Below are positions 1-7,633 of a stretch of 24,256 nucleotides of DNA, piece by piece. Position 1 is the first letter of the stretch; every line of letters begins with the position of its first letter. The notes beneath the pieces were generated by a model. The model saw only the letters and a program-made list of their open reading frames with translations, did not search any database and was not told where the DNA came from. The stretch is from Pseudomonadota bacterium (GTDB lineage Bacteria; Desulfobacterota; Desulfobulbia; Desulfobulbales; DAOVYS01): contig DAOVYS010000010.1 of NCBI GenBank assembly GCA_030635485.1, positions 1 through 24,256 on the forward strand, written 5' to 3'. The translations under genes and the position numbers were made by a program.

Positions 1-204
1 AATGGAACAACTTCCTCTTCAAGAGCTTCCTCGGCCGGAGCCCCCATTTCCAATGGAACAACTTCCTCTTCAAGAGCTTCCTCGGCCGGGGCTCCCATTT
101 CCAATGGAACAACTTCCTCTTCAAGAGCTTCCTCGGCCGGGGCTCCCATTTCCAATGGAACAACTTCCTCTTCAAGAGCTTCCTCGGCCGGAGCCCCCAT
201 TTCA
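1..204 (-). repeat. Four tandem 51-bp coding repeats
   Basis: Copies begin at 1, 52, 103 and 154, with no spacer. Read on the minus strand each encodes 17 residues, EMGAPAEEALEEEVVPL. Copies 1 and 4 share one DNA variant and copies 2 and 3 another; the two differences are synonymous (GGG GCT against GGA GCC). The array may continue beyond base 1. The period is a multiple of three, so copy-number change would keep the frame. Confidence 0.95.
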
Positions 205-1055
205 AGGGGAACCGCTTCTTTCTCCACAGCACGTTCCGCCTCAGCCGGCTCTTCATCAAAAAATTCTTCCAGACGGTTGTCAATTTCACGGAAAGACTCT
301 TCCTCAGAAAGTTCCGGAACAATTTCTTTTGTCTGTAAAGGAGGTGCGGTTTTATCCCCTTCCTGGGCAAGCAGGCCAAGATCCATCTTGGCCTGCAACT
401 CATCAGCAAGCGAAGATGGTTGCTCCTCGTACATTTCCTCCATAGGAATTGAAGTCTCGGCGGCAGAAGGCGTCATGTCCAGCCCAACTACTTCCGTTTC
501 CATCTGCTCTTCCATCTCTTCAACAACAAGAGCAGCGGGCATCTTGTCTTCCTCTACCTCGGGAATTGAAGCTTCCGCTTTTCTGCGCTTAGCCGCGGAA
601 GAGGTCGCAATATCAAACTGCTCTTTAAGTTTTGTGTACTTTCTGAGTTCATCGGCTACGATCTCTTTTTTTTGCGACCTCGGCATATCTTTAGAGAGAA
701 CAATCTTTTCCAGATTGTTGTATACCGAATAAAGAAGTTTTACTGAATCAGGGTGGGCTCTTGCCTTTTTAGTTGCAATATACTGGCCCAATGCCCGGAG
801 AATTTTTAGAAGCGCTGTAAGAATTTTATCGGCAGCCCAATCCTCTTCCAGTCTGTCTATCTCCTCTGCAAAACTCTGCATTGTCTGGTCGGTTATCTCC
901 CAGTCAAGCGAGAGTACGACAGCCTTAAGATTCTTGATCGGTGAATCAATTTCTCCAAAAGTGCTTGTCATTTCCGAACCCCCGCCGGGCGCCTCCCCGG
1001 TGACAAAGAGTTCGGTCACGTCAACATAGCTGAAGTTATCGTCTTTGGGATCCAA
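1..1055 (-). CDS. Acidic repeat protein, third gene of the MglA/roadblock operon (partial, runs off the window)
   Basis: The minus frame stays open from a TTG at 1055 to the window edge, about 351 codons, so the C-terminus is missing. I chose the TTG because a strong AGGGAGGT site (1070-1063) lies 7 bases before it and overlaps the stop of the GTPase gene; the first in-frame ATG (971) has only a weak site. Residues about 30-150 look alpha-helical and globular. After that the chain becomes very acidic and low in complexity (rich in Glu, Ala, Pro, Met), with four exact 17-residue repeats at the visible end. No family is recognised. Translational coupling to the MglA-like gene suggests a partner or effector of that GTPase, possibly a scaffold with a disordered acidic tail; this role is inferred only from context. 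Confidence 0.8.
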   Translation of the reverse strand, partial: MDPKDDNFSYVDVTELFVTGEAPGGGSEMTSTFGEIDSPIKNLKAVVLSLDWEITDQTMQSFAEEIDRLEEDWAADKILTALLKILRALGQYIATKKARAHPDSVKLLYSVYNNLEKIVLSKDMPRSQKKEIVADELRKYTKLKEQFDIATSSAAKRRKAEASIPEVEEDKMPAALVVEEMEEQMETEVVGLDMTPSAAETSIPMEEMYEEQPSSLADELQAKMDLGLLAQEGDKTAPPLQTKEIVPELSEEESFREIDNRLEEFFDEEPAEAERAVEKEAVPLEMGAPAEEALEEEVVPLEMGAPAEEALEEEVVPLEMGAPAEEALEEEVVPLEMGAPAEEALEEEVVP

Positions 1056-1068
1056 ACGGTTTACCTCC

Positions 1069-1674
1069 CTACAGCAATTCTTTCTGAATGGAAGTCATTG
1101 TTAAGGCAATGATTCTTTTAAGCGTAACGGCAACATTACCACCGCTCAAAGCGCTTGCCTCAAATGCAGGCGCCCTTAAGCGGCTGTTTAAGTCTTTTTG
1201 CAGTATTTCCACTGGAAGAACAGGTATATCGGATTTTTTCAGGTCCATTTTATTGTACTGCATCACAAACGGAATTTTAAAAAGATCCAGATTGTAAGAC
1301 TTCAGGTTTTCGTGAAGCTGATTTAAGGATTGGATGTTACTTTCTCGTCGTTCCTTCGTCGCATCGGCAACAAATACGATCCCGTCAACTCCTTTTAAGA
1401 CCAATTTTCTGGTTGCATTGTATTTGACCTGCCCGGGCACTGTGTACAACTGAATTTTGACTTCATATCCCTTAATTTGTCCAATATCAAAAGGGAGAAA
1501 GTCGAAAAAGAGCGTCCTGTCACCATGGGTTTTCAGGCTGACCATTTCCGTCTTAATTCTCTGGCGATACTTATCATTTATGTATTCAAGGTTGCTCGTC
1601 TTCCCTCCTCTGCCGGGACCGTAATAGACAATTTTGACCTGGACCTCTTTGTTTCTTATGTTAATGAATGCCAA
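1069..1674 (-). CDS. MglA-like small Ras-type GTPase
   Basis: This 201-residue protein belongs to the bacterial MglA/Ras-like GTPase family, which sets cell polarity and motility direction in Myxococcus and acts as a nucleotide-dependent switch. The P-loop GPGRGGKTS lies near residue 19. The Walker B/switch II region reads TVPGQ, as in MglA, rather than the DxxG of most small GTPases, and it is followed by the typical KLVLKGVDGIVFVAD stretch. The base-recognition motif is NKMD. The start is a TTG at 1674 with GGAG 8 bases upstream; there is no better ATG. It lies 83 bases after the roadblock gene and its stop overlaps the ribosome site of the next gene, so the three form an operon. The roadblock neighbour would be the expected GTPase-activating partner. 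The family call is firm; the cellular role is inferred. Confidence 0.92.
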   Translation of the reverse strand: MAFINIRNKEVQVKIVYYGPGRGGKTSNLEYINDKYRQRIKTEMVSLKTHGDRTLFFDFLPFDIGQIKGYEVKIQLYTVPGQVKYNATRKLVLKGVDGIVFVADATKERRESNIQSLNQLHENLKSYNLDLFKIPFVMQYNKMDLKKSDIPVLPVEILQKDLNSRLRAPAFEASALSGGNVAVTLKRIIALTMTSIQKELL

Positions 1675-1752
1675 ATCAAGCTCTCCAGGCTAAAGGCTGA
1701 ATGATTTTTTATTTAAGCGCCTATGTCCCATCCACGACCTCCGTAACATTTG

Positions 1753-1770
1753 TAGCGTTACGTAGCGCTA
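1753..1770. repeat. 18-bp near-perfect palindrome at the end of the roadblock gene
   Basis: TAGCGTTACGTAGCGCTA pairs with itself over 9 bp with one G-T pair. It covers the stop codon of the roadblock gene on the minus strand. There is no T-run, so it is not a clear terminator; it may stabilise or process the message between the roadblock and GTPase genes. Confidence 0.5.
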
Positions 1771-2171
1771 ACCTTGGTTTGTCCGCATATGTTTCGTATT
1801 TTTTCTATAACTTCAACTACTTTTAACCTCAGGAATCCTAATGACAGTTCCTTATTAAACATAGTTATAAGCAGAAGTTCTTCGTTTACTTTGCTGAAAT
1901 GGATGCTCGCCTTTTCTCCTTTGTGAAAAAGGAGTGAAAACTCGGTTTCTCCAACGAGCTTGGCCATTGCATCCACAGTTGCATAATTGCCTGCCGCCAG
2001 GGCTGCGAATGCATAAGTGTCAACCGTACATTTGCCGTTGTCACATTTGGCTATCGTGTTGCCGGCCATATCGATGAGCATGACGCATTCAACACCTATA
2101 TCGACCAGGTCCTCTTTTAACGTATTGTCGATATCTTCGAGTTGATCCTGATTTACAAAGCCGTAATTCAT
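1758..2171 (-). CDS. Roadblock/LC7 domain protein (MglB-like)
   Basis: This 137-residue protein has the roadblock/LC7 layout: an N-terminal helix (about residues 8-25), a strand VECVMLIDMAGNTIAK, a central helix with FAALAAGNYATVDAMAKL, then strands containing FSLLFHKGEKASIHFSKV and ELLLITMF and a C-terminal helix. Roadblock proteins form dimers, and MglB is the GTPase-activating partner of MglA. Here it is the first gene of an operon with an MglA-like GTPase, which supports that pairing. The start is ATG at 2171 with a GAGG-type ribosome site. A perfect TATAAT sequence lies about 25 bases upstream on the same strand. Confidence 0.9.
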   Translation of the reverse strand: MNYGFVNQDQLEDIDNTLKEDLVDIGVECVMLIDMAGNTIAKCDNGKCTVDTYAFAALAAGNYATVDAMAKLVGETEFSLLFHKGEKASIHFSKVNEELLLITMFNKELSLGFLRLKVVEVIEKIRNICGQTKVSAT

Positions 2172-2639
2172 TAGTCTGCCTCATGCCCGTTGTTTATTAT
2201 ACAGAACATAAAAGTCCGATCCACCCCTCCATGCTGCGTCACTCGCTACGGTGCCTGCTTATACAATGCTACATGGGTTGCTCCGCCGGCTCCTCGCTCG
2301 TTCCTTGCATAAAGGAAGGAAACTCAAATTTATGTTATTGCGTATAGTCACATTTAAGGTTATCCCCTAAAGAAAAACCTTTACCAAAATTTTGATATTC
2401 TACTACAAATTTGATATCCTAAACAACAGCGTTTGTCAAAAGATATTACATCTCTGCACGATAAGTTCCAAAACTATTTCAAGCCTCTGAAACGGTAACA
2501 CGGAGCCTTGAAATACGGCGCACAACAGTCTGTTTGTAACCGATCACGGGGCAATAAACACCGCTGAAAACCCCTCTGACTGTAATGGGCCACAGGTGTA
2601 ACAGCTTACGTCCAGACCGATAATGTGAAGGAGCCGGAA
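2172..2639. other. Divergent intergenic region, no gene seen
   Basis: This 468-base gap separates the minus-strand GTPase operon from the plus-strand response regulator. It has an AT-rich stretch (about 2330-2450) and a small hairpin, TTCCTT at 2301-2306 against AAGGAA at 2312-2317. The segment 2205-2300 is GC-richer and resembles an intergenic repeat, but no second copy is present in the window. No coding frame with a ribosome site was found. Confidence 0.5.
2196..2201 (-). promoter_or_regulatory. Possible -10 box for the roadblock/MglA operon
   Basis: The minus strand reads TATAAT here, 24 bases before the ATG. No good -35 box is seen at 16-18 bases upstream, so this may be a weak or activator-dependent promoter, or chance in an AT-rich spot. 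Confidence 0.35.
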
Positions 2640-3323
2640 ATGGAAGCAAAAATATTGGTAGTTGACGACAACAAGGCATCATGCAAGCTTATTCACAAAT
2701 ATTTCAGCAAGTTCGGTTGTGAAATCGATATGGCCTACGACGCCCATAGCGCGATCGAAGTTCTAAAATCAGCGGAGTATGATGTTGTCATAACCGACAA
2801 AAACATGCCCGCACTAGGTCAAAGCAGCGAAGGAGGCATGGAAGTTTTAAGTCATGTGGTCGCGAATTCGCCTGCCACGCAGGTAATTATGGTGACCGGA
2901 TATGCAACGGTGGAATCCGCAATAGAGGCAATGAGACTCGGCGCATTTGATTATATCACAAAACCGTTTGAATTAGAGGTGTTAAAGGAAAAAGTCGAGC
3001 GGATAATGTGGTATAGAAGATTTATTAATAATTCAGATACGATCCAAGGCTATAAAGCCCTTCAGAACCAGATCATTCAGATGCTGAAAAAAAGGGAAAC
3101 GCTTACTAAAGACGAATTTCACAACCTGTTAATGTCATTCAACGTTAAGGTAGATCATTTTTTTGACAAGCAGAAGGAACTTGAAAGGATGTTGCTTGTG
3201 CAGAAAGAGGCGCTTGCCACTATTGCGTCTCACGCGGAATGGCTCCTGGAATCCATTGATCCGGAAGACCCCGCTTTTGAAATAATTGAGAATATCCGTC
3301 AGGCGTCTCACAAGAGTATATAG
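2640..3323 (+). CDS. Response regulator with an unrecognised helical C-terminal region
   Basis: The first 120 residues form a CheY-like receiver domain: acidic pair D9/D10, phospho-acceptor D53 (ITDKNMP), switch threonine T86 (VTGY) and lysine K108 (TKPF). The loop after D53 is longer than usual (ALGQSSEGG). The rest, to residue 227, is predicted helical and has no DNA-binding or output domain that I recognise; it could be a dimerisation or partner-binding region. I chose ATG 2640 because AAGGAG lies 6 bases upstream; a GTG at 2625 would overlap that ribosome site. CheD follows, so a link to chemotaxis-type signalling is plausible, but no histidine kinase is in the window. Confidence 0.88.
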   Translation: MEAKILVVDDNKASCKLIHKYFSKFGCEIDMAYDAHSAIEVLKSAEYDVVITDKNMPALGQSSEGGMEVLSHVVANSPATQVIMVTGYATVESAIEAMRLGAFDYITKPFELEVLKEKVERIMWYRRFINNSDTIQGYKALQNQIIQMLKKRETLTKDEFHNLLMSFNVKVDHFFDKQKELERMLLVQKEALATIASHAEWLLESIDPEDPAFEIIENIRQASHKSI

Positions 3324-3330
3324 GCCTGAC

Positions 3331-3481
3331 TGGTGTCTGTATAGAAATGGCCCTTTTAGGGTTTAGGGATCATGGGTCAACAAAAACAACTGAAAAATCA
3401 ATCCGTTATCCCGGCCCCCGACCCCCGATCCCTGACCCCTGACCCCCTGTCCAGAAATGTGACATTTCTGGACAGACACTA
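3331..3481. repeat. Nested inverted-repeat element between the response regulator and cheD
   Basis: Outer arms 3331-3350 and 3462-3481 pair at about 16 of 20 positions. Inside lies a core (3366-3446) that is also found, inverted, at 7532-7607. The right arm is also half of a perfect palindrome: 14 bases at 3447-3460 and their exact complement at 3462-3475, one base apart. The right arm can therefore fold in two alternative ways. There is no T-run typical of a rho-independent terminator. Confidence 0.7.
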
Positions 3482-3519
3482 ACTAACTAACTATCACATA
3501 ATACCGGTCACCTGAACTG

Positions 3520-4008
3520 ATGAAAACGATTATTCTGGGAGTCGGCGACATTGCCGTATCAAACCGGCCTGGGGTTGTACTGAAGACGTACGGTCTCGGC
3601 TCTTGTGTGGCTGTTATAATTGTGGACCGCAAGGTGCGAAGTGCGGGTATGGCGCACATTGCTCTCCCCGATTCCGCGATGATAACGGACCCTGAAAAAA
3701 ATGAAAAACCGGGCCGTTTCGCTGATATAGGAATTCACGCACTTGTCAAAAAAATGGGTAAATTCAACAAAGGGAACCCTAACCATTATCAGGTAAAGAT
3801 TGTGGGTGGGGCAAACGTTCTGGACATACGAAATATATTAAGGATCGGAGAAAAAAATATCCTGGCCGTCAAAAAGGCGCTCTGGAAGTATAGAATAAAA
3901 GTGACGGCAGAAGATACCGGCGGTAAAATCGCCAGAACCGTATTCGTCAGTGTTGCTACCGGAGAGACAATGGTTGTTGTTGCCGGAAAGGCCGAAAATC
4001 GACTGTAA
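3520..4008 (+). CDS. cheD: Chemoreceptor glutamine deamidase CheD
   Basis: CheD deamidates specific glutamines on methyl-accepting chemotaxis proteins and, in some species, is controlled by CheC or CheY-P. The 162-residue length is normal. The catalytic triad is visible: C29 in GLGSCVAV, H46 in GMAHIALP, and T23 shortly before the cysteine, with the same spacing as T21/C27/H44 of the Thermotoga enzyme. The conserved KIVGGANVL segment is near residue 92. Start at ATG 3520; no strong ribosome site is seen, and an inverted repeat lies upstream. No receptor, CheA or CheC gene is present in the window, so the substrate receptors must be encoded elsewhere. Confidence 0.93.
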   Translation: MKTIILGVGDIAVSNRPGVVLKTYGLGSCVAVIIVDRKVRSAGMAHIALPDSAMITDPEKNEKPGRFADIGIHALVKKMGKFNKGNPNHYQVKIVGGANVLDIRNILRIGEKNILAVKKALWKYRIKVTAEDTGGKIARTVFVSVATGETMVVVAGKAENRL

Positions 4009-4049
4009 GAGTAAGTTAGTGCCAACGGTTACGTATGAGATATACCTGT

Positions 4050-4730
4050 ATGCCCGTTTTTCAACTGACCGAATTGTTAATCTTCCCGCCGACTGAACTG
4101 GCCCGTTCGGATGGACTGCTGGCAGTAGGCGGGGATCTTTCTGAAGCCAGACTCCTTCTTGCATACGAACTGGGCATTTTCCCGTGGTATTCTCCAGGCG
4201 AGCCGATTCTCTGGTGGGCGCCGGCGCCTCGTCTTGTCCTGGAACCCCAAAAATTCCGAATGTCTAAAAGACTTGCCAGAGAGATCAGAAAGGGCACCTT
4301 CAGAGTCACCATGGACCAGGCATTCTCCGATGTTATCACGGAATGCTCCGATATCCGGGTAGAGAGAAATAAAGAGACCTGGATTACCAATGAGATGAGG
4401 GATGCTTACATCAGGCTGCATGAACTCGGTTATGCCCATTCGGTTGAATGTTGGAAGGATGAAAAACTTGCAGGAGGTCTTTACGGAGTCTCTCTCGGCA
4501 CAGTCTTTTTCGGCGAATCCATGTTCAGTCGCGTATCAAACAGCTCCAAGGTGGCTTTGGCGACTCTGGCCCGGATTCTGACGGAATGGGAATTTGATAT
4601 GATTGACTGCCAGATGAAAACCGGCCACCTGATGAGCCTGGGAGCTCAACAAATTAATGGCCAGGAATTCTACACCCGCCTGCTGGAATACGTACATCGT
4701 CCCACCCGTCGTGGTAAGTGGCGGCTCTAA
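4050..4730 (+). CDS. aat: Leucyl/phenylalanyl-tRNA--protein transferase
   Basis: Aat transfers Leu or Phe from aminoacyl-tRNA to proteins with N-terminal Arg or Lys, marking them for ClpS/ClpAP degradation. Family motifs are present in order: FPP near residue 13, GLLAVGGDLS, LGIFPWYSPGEPILWW, the SKRLAREIRKG segment, TWITNEM, YAHSVECW, LAGGLYGVSLGTVFFGESMF and DCQ near the C-terminus. I chose ATG 4050 because family members begin with MPVF-type sequence; ATG 4035 in the same frame would add five residues. The gene follows cheD by 41 bases and seems to be an unrelated passenger. Confidence 0.95.
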   Translation: MPVFQLTELLIFPPTELARSDGLLAVGGDLSEARLLLAYELGIFPWYSPGEPILWWAPAPRLVLEPQKFRMSKRLAREIRKGTFRVTMDQAFSDVITECSDIRVERNKETWITNEMRDAYIRLHELGYAHSVECWKDEKLAGGLYGVSLGTVFFGESMFSRVSNSSKVALATLARILTEWEFDMIDCQMKTGHLMSLGAQQINGQEFYTRLLEYVHRPTRRGKWRL

Positions 4731-4788
4731 TCAATGCCCGTCCAAAAATACCATGTCTTAAATCTTCCCGAATAATTCCGGCTTACAC

Positions 4789-4816
4789 TTGACATGTCAT
4801 ATCTATTATATTTAAA
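4789..4816 (+). promoter_or_regulatory. Possible promoter with overlapping palindrome ahead of the Hdr operon
   Basis: TTGACA at 4789-4794 matches the -35 consensus, and TTTAAA at 4811-4816 is a weak -10 at 16 bases. A perfect 10-bp palindrome, TGACATGTCA (4790-4799), overlaps the -35 and could be an operator half of a regulated promoter. The start codon is 110 bases further on. Confidence 0.3.
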
Positions 4817-4926
4817 CTCCGATCACTTTTTTTGACCTGGAAGCAATTCCTGAAAAAAAATAATCCGCGGCAACTGGGTGTTGCCTGTAACATTGTGTAA
4901 TTAGTGCAAAAAATGAAGGTTATCTG

Positions 4927-6666
4927 ATGGTATTCAACATACTGCTGTACGCCTCTTTGATCATTTTTTTCATTGGCCTGATTTATAAGGTCTATAGATG
5001 GTTTTCGCGCAATGTGACCGTTGCGGCGAGGGATGTTGCAGCTCCAGCCAGAATGCTGGCCGCCATAAAAGGCATATTTTCAGTGCTGTTCAGTTCTAAA
5101 ATTGCGACCCTTGTCCGGGTCTTCTTTGTTGACGTACTACTCCAGCAGAGGATTTTGAAAATTGATGCTATCCGCTGGCTGACGCACTTCCTGATATTCA
5201 GCGGTTTCATGATGCTTCTGCTGATGCACGCACTTGATTCGTTGATAACCGAGCCCCTCTTTGCCGGCTACCACTCTACCAAAAATCCCTTCATGTTCCT
5301 GCGCGATTTTTTTGCGCTCATGGTCTGTGTCGGCATAGCACTTGCCGTTTACAGACGCTTCTTCCTGAAAATTTTCCAGGTTAAAAACAGCGGCCAGGAC
5401 AAGTACGCCCTGACAATTCTTGCCGTTATCGTGCTTTCGGGAATATGGCTTGAAGGTCTTAAAATCTCGTCCTATTCCGAATTTCAAAATATGGTGGAAG
5501 AATATTCCTGGATTGATGATAAAACCGAAAAGGCAGCCCTGGAAAGCCTGTGGGTCAAGAAATTCGGCCTTGTCTCACCAAACACGGATCTTCAGTCCGA
5601 TGCCGCGGCAATGGCGCTTGGCCGGGAAAGCCATGAAAATTATTGCGCTGATTGTCATTCCTCGATCGGATGGGCCTTTACTGGAATAATCGCGGCAAAA
5701 ATCATCAGTCCCGTTGCACTGCTTCTGGACCGAATCCACATTGTGGATATCCTCTATTACATTCACATTATGGCCTGCTTTATCGGTCTTGCCTATCTGC
5801 CCTTCAGCAAGATGTTTCACATAATAGCCACTCCATTAATTCTCATGGCCGGGGCTGTCATGGACAGGGAGACATCGAACGCGGTAAATATTGCGACCAG
5901 GCAGGCTATTGAACTGGATGCCTGCACACACTGTGGTATATGCAGTATGCACTGCTCCGCGATAATGGTTTCCGAGGCCCTGGCCAATGATTACGTGCTT
6001 CCTTCTGAAAAAATGGTGGCCTTGAAAACCTTGACAACCGGGAAGGGGATCGGCTCTGCGGAAATGAAGGCTGTCAGAGAAGGGGTTTACATGTGTACCA
6101 ACTGTGACAGATGCACAGTTGTCTGTCCCTCGGGAATCAATCTGAAGGAACTTTGGCCCGGGGTAAGGGAAAATCTGGTTCAGGGAGAAATTCCCGAACC
6201 GCTGCTTCTTTCACCCTTTTCCTTTGTCCGGGGGCTGAACAGGGCGGATTTTGTCGCGGATGATTATTCCGCGCCGCTCAGGTCAGCCCGGCAGACCCTT
6301 GCCGGAAAATTCGATTCTCTTATAGACGCGGACAACCCCTTGGATCTGGGCGAGACCGACGGACTCGATCTCAGCAGCTATCCTGGGGACGCCACATTTG
6401 CTTATTGCTTCGAATGCCGGAACTGCACTACCGTATGCCCGGTTGTCGGCCATTACGACAATCCCGAAGCAGAGCTCGGCCTGCTGCCTCATCAGATTAT
6501 GTGTTGCCTGGGGCTTGGAATGAATGAGATGGCATACGGCGCCAGGATGATCTGGGATTGCCTGGCCTGTTACCAGTGTCAGGAACACTGCCCACAAAAT
6601 GTCAGCGTAACCGACCTGATATACAGGCTTAAAAATCTGGCGGTTGAAAACGTGAAAGAGGCGTGA
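4927..6666 (+). CDS. Membrane cytochrome b/c fused to two HdrC-like iron-sulfur modules
   Basis: This 579-residue protein appears to combine functions usually split between HdrE-type cytochrome b and HdrC. Residues 1-315 hold about five or six membrane segments with candidate heme b histidines (for example H87, H101, and those in YYIHIMACFIG and MFHI). A c-type heme site, CADCH, lies at 240-244 in the loop before the last membrane pair. Then come two HdrC-type modules, each with two 4Fe-4S sites: Cys 333/336/339/343 with 390/393/396/400, and Cys 494/497/500/504 with 545/548/551/555. It would pass electrons between the quinone pool or periplasmic cytochromes and the cytoplasmic HdrB/HdrA proteins encoded next (4-base gap to hdrB). 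No signal peptide is seen besides the first membrane helix. Domain calls are firm; the direction of electron flow is not known. Confidence 0.88.
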   Translation: MVFNILLYASLIIFFIGLIYKVYRWFSRNVTVAARDVAAPARMLAAIKGIFSVLFSSKIATLVRVFFVDVLLQQRILKIDAIRWLTHFLIFSGFMMLLLMHALDSLITEPLFAGYHSTKNPFMFLRDFFALMVCVGIALAVYRRFFLKIFQVKNSGQDKYALTILAVIVLSGIWLEGLKISSYSEFQNMVEEYSWIDDKTEKAALESLWVKKFGLVSPNTDLQSDAAAMALGRESHENYCADCHSSIGWAFTGIIAAKIISPVALLLDRIHIVDILYYIHIMACFIGLAYLPFSKMFHIIATPLILMAGAVMDRETSNAVNIATRQAIELDACTHCGICSMHCSAIMVSEALANDYVLPSEKMVALKTLTTGKGIGSAEMKAVREGVYMCTNCDRCTVVCPSGINLKELWPGVRENLVQGEIPEPLLLSPFSFVRGLNRADFVADDYSAPLRSARQTLAGKFDSLIDADNPLDLGETDGLDLSSYPGDATFAYCFECRNCTTVCPVVGHYDNPEAELGLLPHQIMCCLGLGMNEMAYGARMIWDCLACYQCQEHCPQNVSVTDLIYRLKNLAVENVKEA

Positions 6667-6670
6667 AATA

Positions 6671-7519
6671 ATGAAAAAATACGCGTTGTTTCTGGGCTGC
6701 AACATCCCTGCCCGGGTCAGACAGTATGCTGATTCAGCCGTGGCGGTTTTTGAAGAACTGGGAGTCGGCCTGGTGGATATTCCTATGTTTAACTGCTGCG
6801 GGTATCCTGTGCGGAATTATGATCAGACGGCTTTTCTCCTCTCTGCCGCAAGAAATATGGCGCTGGTTAAAAAAGCCGGGCTTAACGATATGCTCGTTAT
6901 GTGCAACTGCTGTTACGGCAGCCTTAAAAAAGCGGAATATGTAATGAAGGAAGGAGGACGGTTGCGCAAAAAGATTGATCTGTTGCTTGCACGGAACGAT
7001 CTGGAATTCTCAGACAGCATCCAGGTAAAGCACTTACTCTCCGTGCTTTATGTTGATGTAGGCATTGAAATGATTCGGAATAAAGTGTCCCAGCCTTTTG
7101 GTGATCTTAAGATAGGAACGTATTACGGGTGCCATGCCCTTCGTCCCAGCAAAATCACCCAGTTTGATGATCCCGTGGCCCCATCCCTGTTTGACGAACT
7201 CGTGGAACTGACCGGAGCTCAAAGCGTGGACTGGCCCTCCAGACTGGAATGCTGCGGCGCTCCTCTGACCGGAGTCAACGATCACCTTGCAATGTCCATG
7301 GCCGATAAAAAGCTGTCGGACGCGAGGGATGCAGGCGCCGAATATCTTTGCACGGCCTGTCCGTTCTGTTATATGCAGTTTAACGCGGCCCGGGAAAACG
7401 GATGTTCCTCCATCCTGTATCCCCAGCTTTTAGGCCTCAGCATGGGAATTGATAGAGAGACACTGGGAGTAAGTGATCATATGTGCCGTACCTGCACGCA
7501 CTCAGGGCAAGCAGCATAG
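6671..7519 (+). CDS. hdrB: HdrB-like subunit with two CCG domains
   Basis: The 282-residue protein matches HdrB, the catalytic disulfide-reducing subunit that binds noncubane 4Fe-4S clusters through two CCG domains. Domain 1 shows LGCNIP (C9), FNCCGYP (about residue 41) and CNCC (about 78). Domain 2 shows YYGCHALRPS, LECCGAPLTG and CTACPFCYMQF. All cluster cysteines are present, so both clusters should form. The tail has two extra cysteines (MCRTCTHSG). The start at ATG 6671 is 4 bases after the stop of the membrane subunit gene, consistent with translational coupling. The physiological disulfide is unknown; the CoM-CoB heterodisulfide is unlikely in a bacterium of this type, and DsrC or another thiol protein is a better guess. 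Confidence 0.92.
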   Translation: MKKYALFLGCNIPARVRQYADSAVAVFEELGVGLVDIPMFNCCGYPVRNYDQTAFLLSAARNMALVKKAGLNDMLVMCNCCYGSLKKAEYVMKEGGRLRKKIDLLLARNDLEFSDSIQVKHLLSVLYVDVGIEMIRNKVSQPFGDLKIGTYYGCHALRPSKITQFDDPVAPSLFDELVELTGAQSVDWPSRLECCGAPLTGVNDHLAMSMADKKLSDARDAGAEYLCTACPFCYMQFNAARENGCSSILYPQLLGLSMGIDRETLGVSDHMCRTCTHSGQAA

Positions 7520-7531
7520 TGATAAGCGTTT

Positions 7532-7607
7532 AGTTGTCAGGGGTCAGGGGCCAGAATAACCGAGTGATTTTTCAGTTGTTTTTGCTGACCCCTGACCCCT
7601 GACAACT
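7532..7607. repeat. Intergenic inverted repeat between hdrB and hdrA
   Basis: Perfect 19-bp arms (7532-7550 and 7589-7607) built from TCAGGGG units enclose a 38-base centre that includes TGATTTTTCAGTTGTTTTT. The reverse complement of this core occurs at 3366-3446. It sits inside the Hdr operon, so it will be transcribed as a strong hairpin, and it may lower or tune hdrA expression relative to hdrB. Confidence 0.8.
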
Positions 7608-7633
7608 GATTTTCTTCTACAAGGGAGTAGAGC

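Noticed and set aside
1..204. The 51-bp repeats as a CRISPR array
   Set aside because: The units are contiguous with no spacers and keep a coding frame on the minus strand.
2..732. Plus-strand open frames across the first 700 bases
   Set aside because: They are the antisense of the minus-strand repeat gene; their residue repeats are the complement of the acidic 17-residue units and they lack ribosome sites.
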